A stretch of DNA of 64,000 nucleotides from contig NZ_JAQQTE010000001.1 of NCBI RefSeq assembly GCF_028561565.1, positions 763,066 to 827,065 on the forward strand, read 5' to 3'. How positions within the stretch are numbered: the first letter of the stretch is position 1; each line of letters opens with the position of its first letter. Position numbers and translations under genes: made by a program. The DNA comes from Gilvibacter sediminis. Lineage in GTDB: Bacteria > Bacteroidota > Bacteroidia > Flavobacteriales > Flavobacteriaceae. Below are positions 61,787 through 64,000 of this stretch, piece after piece. A model generated the notes under the pieces. That model was not told the origin of the DNA. It ran no database searches and was given only the letters and a program-made list of their open reading frames with translations.

Positions 61787-62925
61787 TACGTTATATAGAT
61801 ATATCCAGAAAGATCTTTTCTGCCTTCTATTTTAAACACGTAATAATAGGTTCCAACAGGTAATGGTTCGCCACGGTTGCCCAAAGTAGTGCGTCCGCGG
61901 GAGATTCCGTCAAAGGAGTTGTCATAGTTTCTTTTGCGGAAAACTTCAACACCCCAGCGATTAAATATCACCAATTCATTAGTCGGTAATCCTTCAACAC
62001 CTTCTATCACAAGAAAGTCGTTCAAGCCATCACCGTTAGGGGAGAGCGCTTGATAAACTAGAACACTGCCGTCCGCCTTTTGAACAGAACCCAAAGTCAA
62101 GGCCGCGTAGTTGTCCGGTCTGAAGGGTTCTGAGGTGATTGTCCCGTTGTTTAGATCTCCGCTTACATCGGTGTTCCCCAAGTCAATCCACTTTTCTAAA
62201 GAAGGATCAAAACCTACAACACGCAAATTCTCAACTTCTGCTGCGATAGCATCGGCGCCACTTTCATCGTCCCAACTTAAAGTCGCGGTTGTTTCCGTGG
62301 ATGCATTAAGATCCCAATACTCCTCAACGTTGATCACGGCCAAACTCGGAACAAAGTTATCTGTGTCAAAGTTGCCGCTGAGCGTTGTTGGGAAGTTCGG
62401 ATCTTCAAAAAAGTAGGCCGCACGATAAACCGTGGTGGTGAATTCTTCAGGGCTTACACGTAAACTTCTCAACTTAGAATCATCTCCAACGGGAAATACA
62501 AAATCAAGATCTCCAGTGTAAGTAGAATAACCGTCAATATGGTTGTCATCAGATTCTCCTAAATAGACGCTGTCCGGGCCAAAATCCAAGCTTATTACAG
62601 GCGTGTCTCTAGGCGTGAAAATACGTCCATTGGTAAACTCCAGCAGTTCTGCAACACCTAGGTTAACCTGCAAAGAAAGGTCGTTGAGTACATCAACTTC
62701 CACCGTATTAAAGATCACTGGATTGAAACCAGAGACCTGTAAGGTGCGATCTTGATGGTAGAATCCAGCAAAACCTGGATTATCATCAAAATTTCCGTCG
62801 TTGATCACATCTGTGTGAAACCCAATAGCGGCCTCTTCATGCACCTTCACATTGCCAAAATTGTGAAAGCCATCTTGGGCAAACCCAAGCGCAGTACTCA
62901 ATAAAAGTATATATAAACTACGCAT
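61783..62925 (-). CDS. Secreted protein with type B T9SS (gliding motility-associated) C-terminal domain
   Basis: 380 residues. Signal peptide (GFAQ), a beta-rich N-terminal part (about 20-290), and the C-terminal domain ALSPNGDGLNDFLVIEG, LVIFNRWGVEVFRKRNYDN, GTYYYVFKIEG typical of type B T9SS sorting (CHU_C/gliding motility-associated). So it is exported by T9SS and kept at the surface. Immediately downstream (5 bp) of the tandem-repeat protein, with which it may form a secreted pair; the repeat protein has no sorting domain of its own at its C-terminus. Confidence 0.9.
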   Translation of the reverse strand: MRSLYILLLSTALGFAQDGFHNFGNVKVHEEAAIGFHTDVINDGNFDDNPGFAGFYHQDRTLQVSGFNPVIFNTVEVDVLNDLSLQVNLGVAELLEFTNGRIFTPRDTPVISLDFGPDSVYLGESDDNHIDGYSTYTGDLDFVFPVGDDSKLRSLRVSPEEFTTTVYRAAYFFEDPNFPTTLSGNFDTDNFVPSLAVINVEEYWDLNASTETTATLSWDDESGADAIAAEVENLRVVGFDPSLEKWIDLGNTDVSGDLNNGTITSEPFRPDNYAALTLGSVQKADGSVLVYQALSPNGDGLNDFLVIEGVEGLPTNELVIFNRWGVEVFRKRNYDNSFDGISRGRTTLGNRGEPLPVGTYYYVFKIEGRKDLSGYIYITY

Positions 62926-62930
62926 GGCTC

Positions 62931-64000
62931 TTATTTGTAAGCGGTGAACAAGACAACTACGCTTTCGCTATTGATGTCTGAGGGTTGCACATTGTTCACT
63001 GGGTTTCCACTACTAGCTGTTATTGTTCCTAAGGTATAGGTTACCGTTAAGTCAAAACCGTCGGTATTAAATGTTGAGAGGCTCGCTGTGATCTTACCAA
63101 GTGAGTCACCATTTTGATTCCCATAGCGTAAACCGATACAGTTTGAACTCGATGAGAATCTAGAGATGTCGTTGATCGAATTACCGCTTCCGCCAACATA
63201 GATAACTTGTTGTGTAATGCCTCCAGTATCATTGCGTGCAAACCCGTTCATGGTTCCGAAGGAATTGCTGATACCGCGAGCGTTGTTTCCAACTCCATTG
63301 TCAGTGTCAATATCCAAGCTTTCTATGTTTGCGTGTGCTACAAAGGTCACTTGAGAAGGCTCAAAGGGTAAACCGTCCACTGTGGTTGTCCCGGAGGCAG
63401 AGATGATAAACATTCCTGTGTAAACAGTTGGCCCGTCATCAGTTGCAGCAACAGATAGGTCATAGTCATTTCCAGATGCAGTAACAGTAACCGAACCATC
63501 TGTTGAGGTGATGGTTTGCAGTTCGTTGGTAGCATCGGCATCGGCATCATCTACGTTAAGCGTGATGGTGTTTCCATCTTCGATCTCAATATTACCAGCG
63601 GTACCGTCGGTAGAGATTTCCTGATCGTCCGTGCTTACCCCTGAGATGTCGATGGATTGATCACCACCTCCGTCAGTTACGGTAAGGGTAGTTCCATCAA
63701 AAGCGATTCCGGTGTTGAATTCGTTGGTTGCATCAGCATCGGCATCATCTACGTTAAGCGTGATGGTGTTTCCATCTTCGATTTCAATATTACCCGCAGT
63801 ACCATCGGTAGAGATTTCCTGATCGTCCGTGCTTACCCCTGAGATATCGATGGACTGATCGCCACCACCGTCAGTTACGGTAAGGGTAGTTCCATCAAAA
63901 GCAATACCTGTGTTGAATTCGTTGGTAGCATCAGCATCGGCATCATCAACGTTTAAGGTAATGGTGTTTCCATCTTCGATTTCAATATTACCCGCAGTAC
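62931..64000 (-). CDS. Tandem beta-strand repeat surface protein, N-terminus outside window
   Basis: The frame stays open from the stop at 62931-62933 through the right edge, showing about 355 residues. From the C-terminus inward: a unique domain of roughly 190 residues ending VVVLFTAYK, then near-identical 66-residue units containing DDQEISTDGTAGNIEIEDG and DDADADATNEFNTGIAFDGT. Such Asp/Thr/Asn-rich repeats are typical of long extracellular beta-solenoid adhesins of flavobacteria. No T9SS domain is present at the end seen here. Likely in an operon with the type B T9SS gene 5 bp downstream. Confidence 0.85.
   Translation of the reverse strand, partial: TAGNIEIEDGNTITLNVDDADADATNEFNTGIAFDGTTLTVTDGGGDQSIDISGVSTDDQEISTDGTAGNIEIEDGNTITLNVDDADADATNEFNTGIAFDGTTLTVTDGGGDQSIDISGVSTDDQEISTDGTAGNIEIEDGNTITLNVDDADADATNELQTITSTDGSVTVTASGNDYDLSVAATDDGPTVYTGMFIISASGTTTVDGLPFEPSQVTFVAHANIESLDIDTDNGVGNNARGISNSFGTMNGFARNDTGGITQQVIYVGGSGNSINDISRFSSSSNCIGLRYGNQNGDSLGKITASLSTFNTDGFDLTVTYTLGTITASSGNPVNNVQPSDINSESVVVLFTAYK
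63553..64000 (-). repeat. 198-bp near-identical tandem repeats
   Basis: Units begin with ACGTTAAGCG-like sequence at 63553, 63751 and 63949, exactly 198 bp (66 codons) apart; the third is cut by the window end. Differences between units 1 and 2 are a few, mostly synonymous changes (e.g. cgatctcaatattaccagcg versus cgatttcaatattacccgca). Confidence 0.95.

Noticed and set aside
1..64000. tRNA, rRNA, CRISPR array, IS element or prophage
   Set aside because: No cloverleaf, no repeat-spacer arrangement, no transposase or integrase genes, and no stretch of phage structural genes seen.

Overview
The window is a chromosomal segment of a bacterium in the phylum Bacteroidota, almost certainly a (probably marine) member of the Flavobacteriaceae. 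The evidence is gene content: TonB-dependent receptor/lipoprotein pair, type IX secretion system (T9SS) cargo with type A and type B C-terminal sorting domains, a PorP/SprF-type protein next to a TPR/PD40/OmpA protein, lipoproteins of the LxSC type, a one-piece cytochrome b succinate dehydrogenase, and -7 promoter elements of the Bacteroidota form TAnnTTTG. G+C looks like roughly 40-45% by eye (not computed). I see no rRNA, tRNA, CRISPR array, insertion sequence or phage.

Layout. 1-7.4 kb: a truncated exported EEP-fold phosphodiesterase facing a TonB receptor and its DUF5689 lipoprotein, then an FG-GAP/T9SS protein and a Tat-type metallophosphoesterase. 7.4-11.4 kb (minus): PorE-like OmpA protein, PorP/SprF protein and a second, cytosolic EEP-family protein. 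11.5-13.7 kb: hflX and a DUF3078 outer-membrane protein. 13.8-22.5 kb (minus): a complete suf iron-sulfur operon (sufA-sufB-lipoprotein-sufC-sufD-sufS-META lipoprotein-sufE-DUF59) running into an HMG-CoA synthase family gene and DUF2480. 22.6-28.5 kb (minus): a five-gene surface operon with two choice-of-anchor B proteins, a beta-propeller lipoprotein, an MbnP-like lipoprotein and an MbnH-like di-heme peroxidase.

28.5-41.8 kb: thiL, two tandem zinc-ribbon mini-proteins, an alpha/beta hydrolase, brnQ, a lone CBM48 protein, an NTF2-like secreted protein, a Pro aminopeptidase, a BNR-repeat protein and sdhCAB. 41.8-51.5 kb: a TPR hybrid histidine kinase, a glutamine-transaminase/omega-amidase operon with an ankyrin gene, an Ig-like lipoprotein, comF, a coiled-coil membrane protein and glyS. 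51.7-64 kb: a large CARDB/GEVED T9SS protein, a small lipoprotein, a 1,136-residue surface barrel with SprA-like features, another barrel, exonuclease III, an aldo/keto reductase, a type B T9SS protein and, running off the end, a repeat protein built from near-identical 198-bp units.

Most notable: the MbnH/MbnP pair embedded in a surface-protein operon; the suf operon carrying two lipoproteins and an HMG-CoA synthase; three promoters whose -7 box sits so close to the start codon that leaderless mRNAs are predicted; an inverted pair of noncoding repeats flanking 33-35 kb; and the tandem-repeat adhesin at the right edge.
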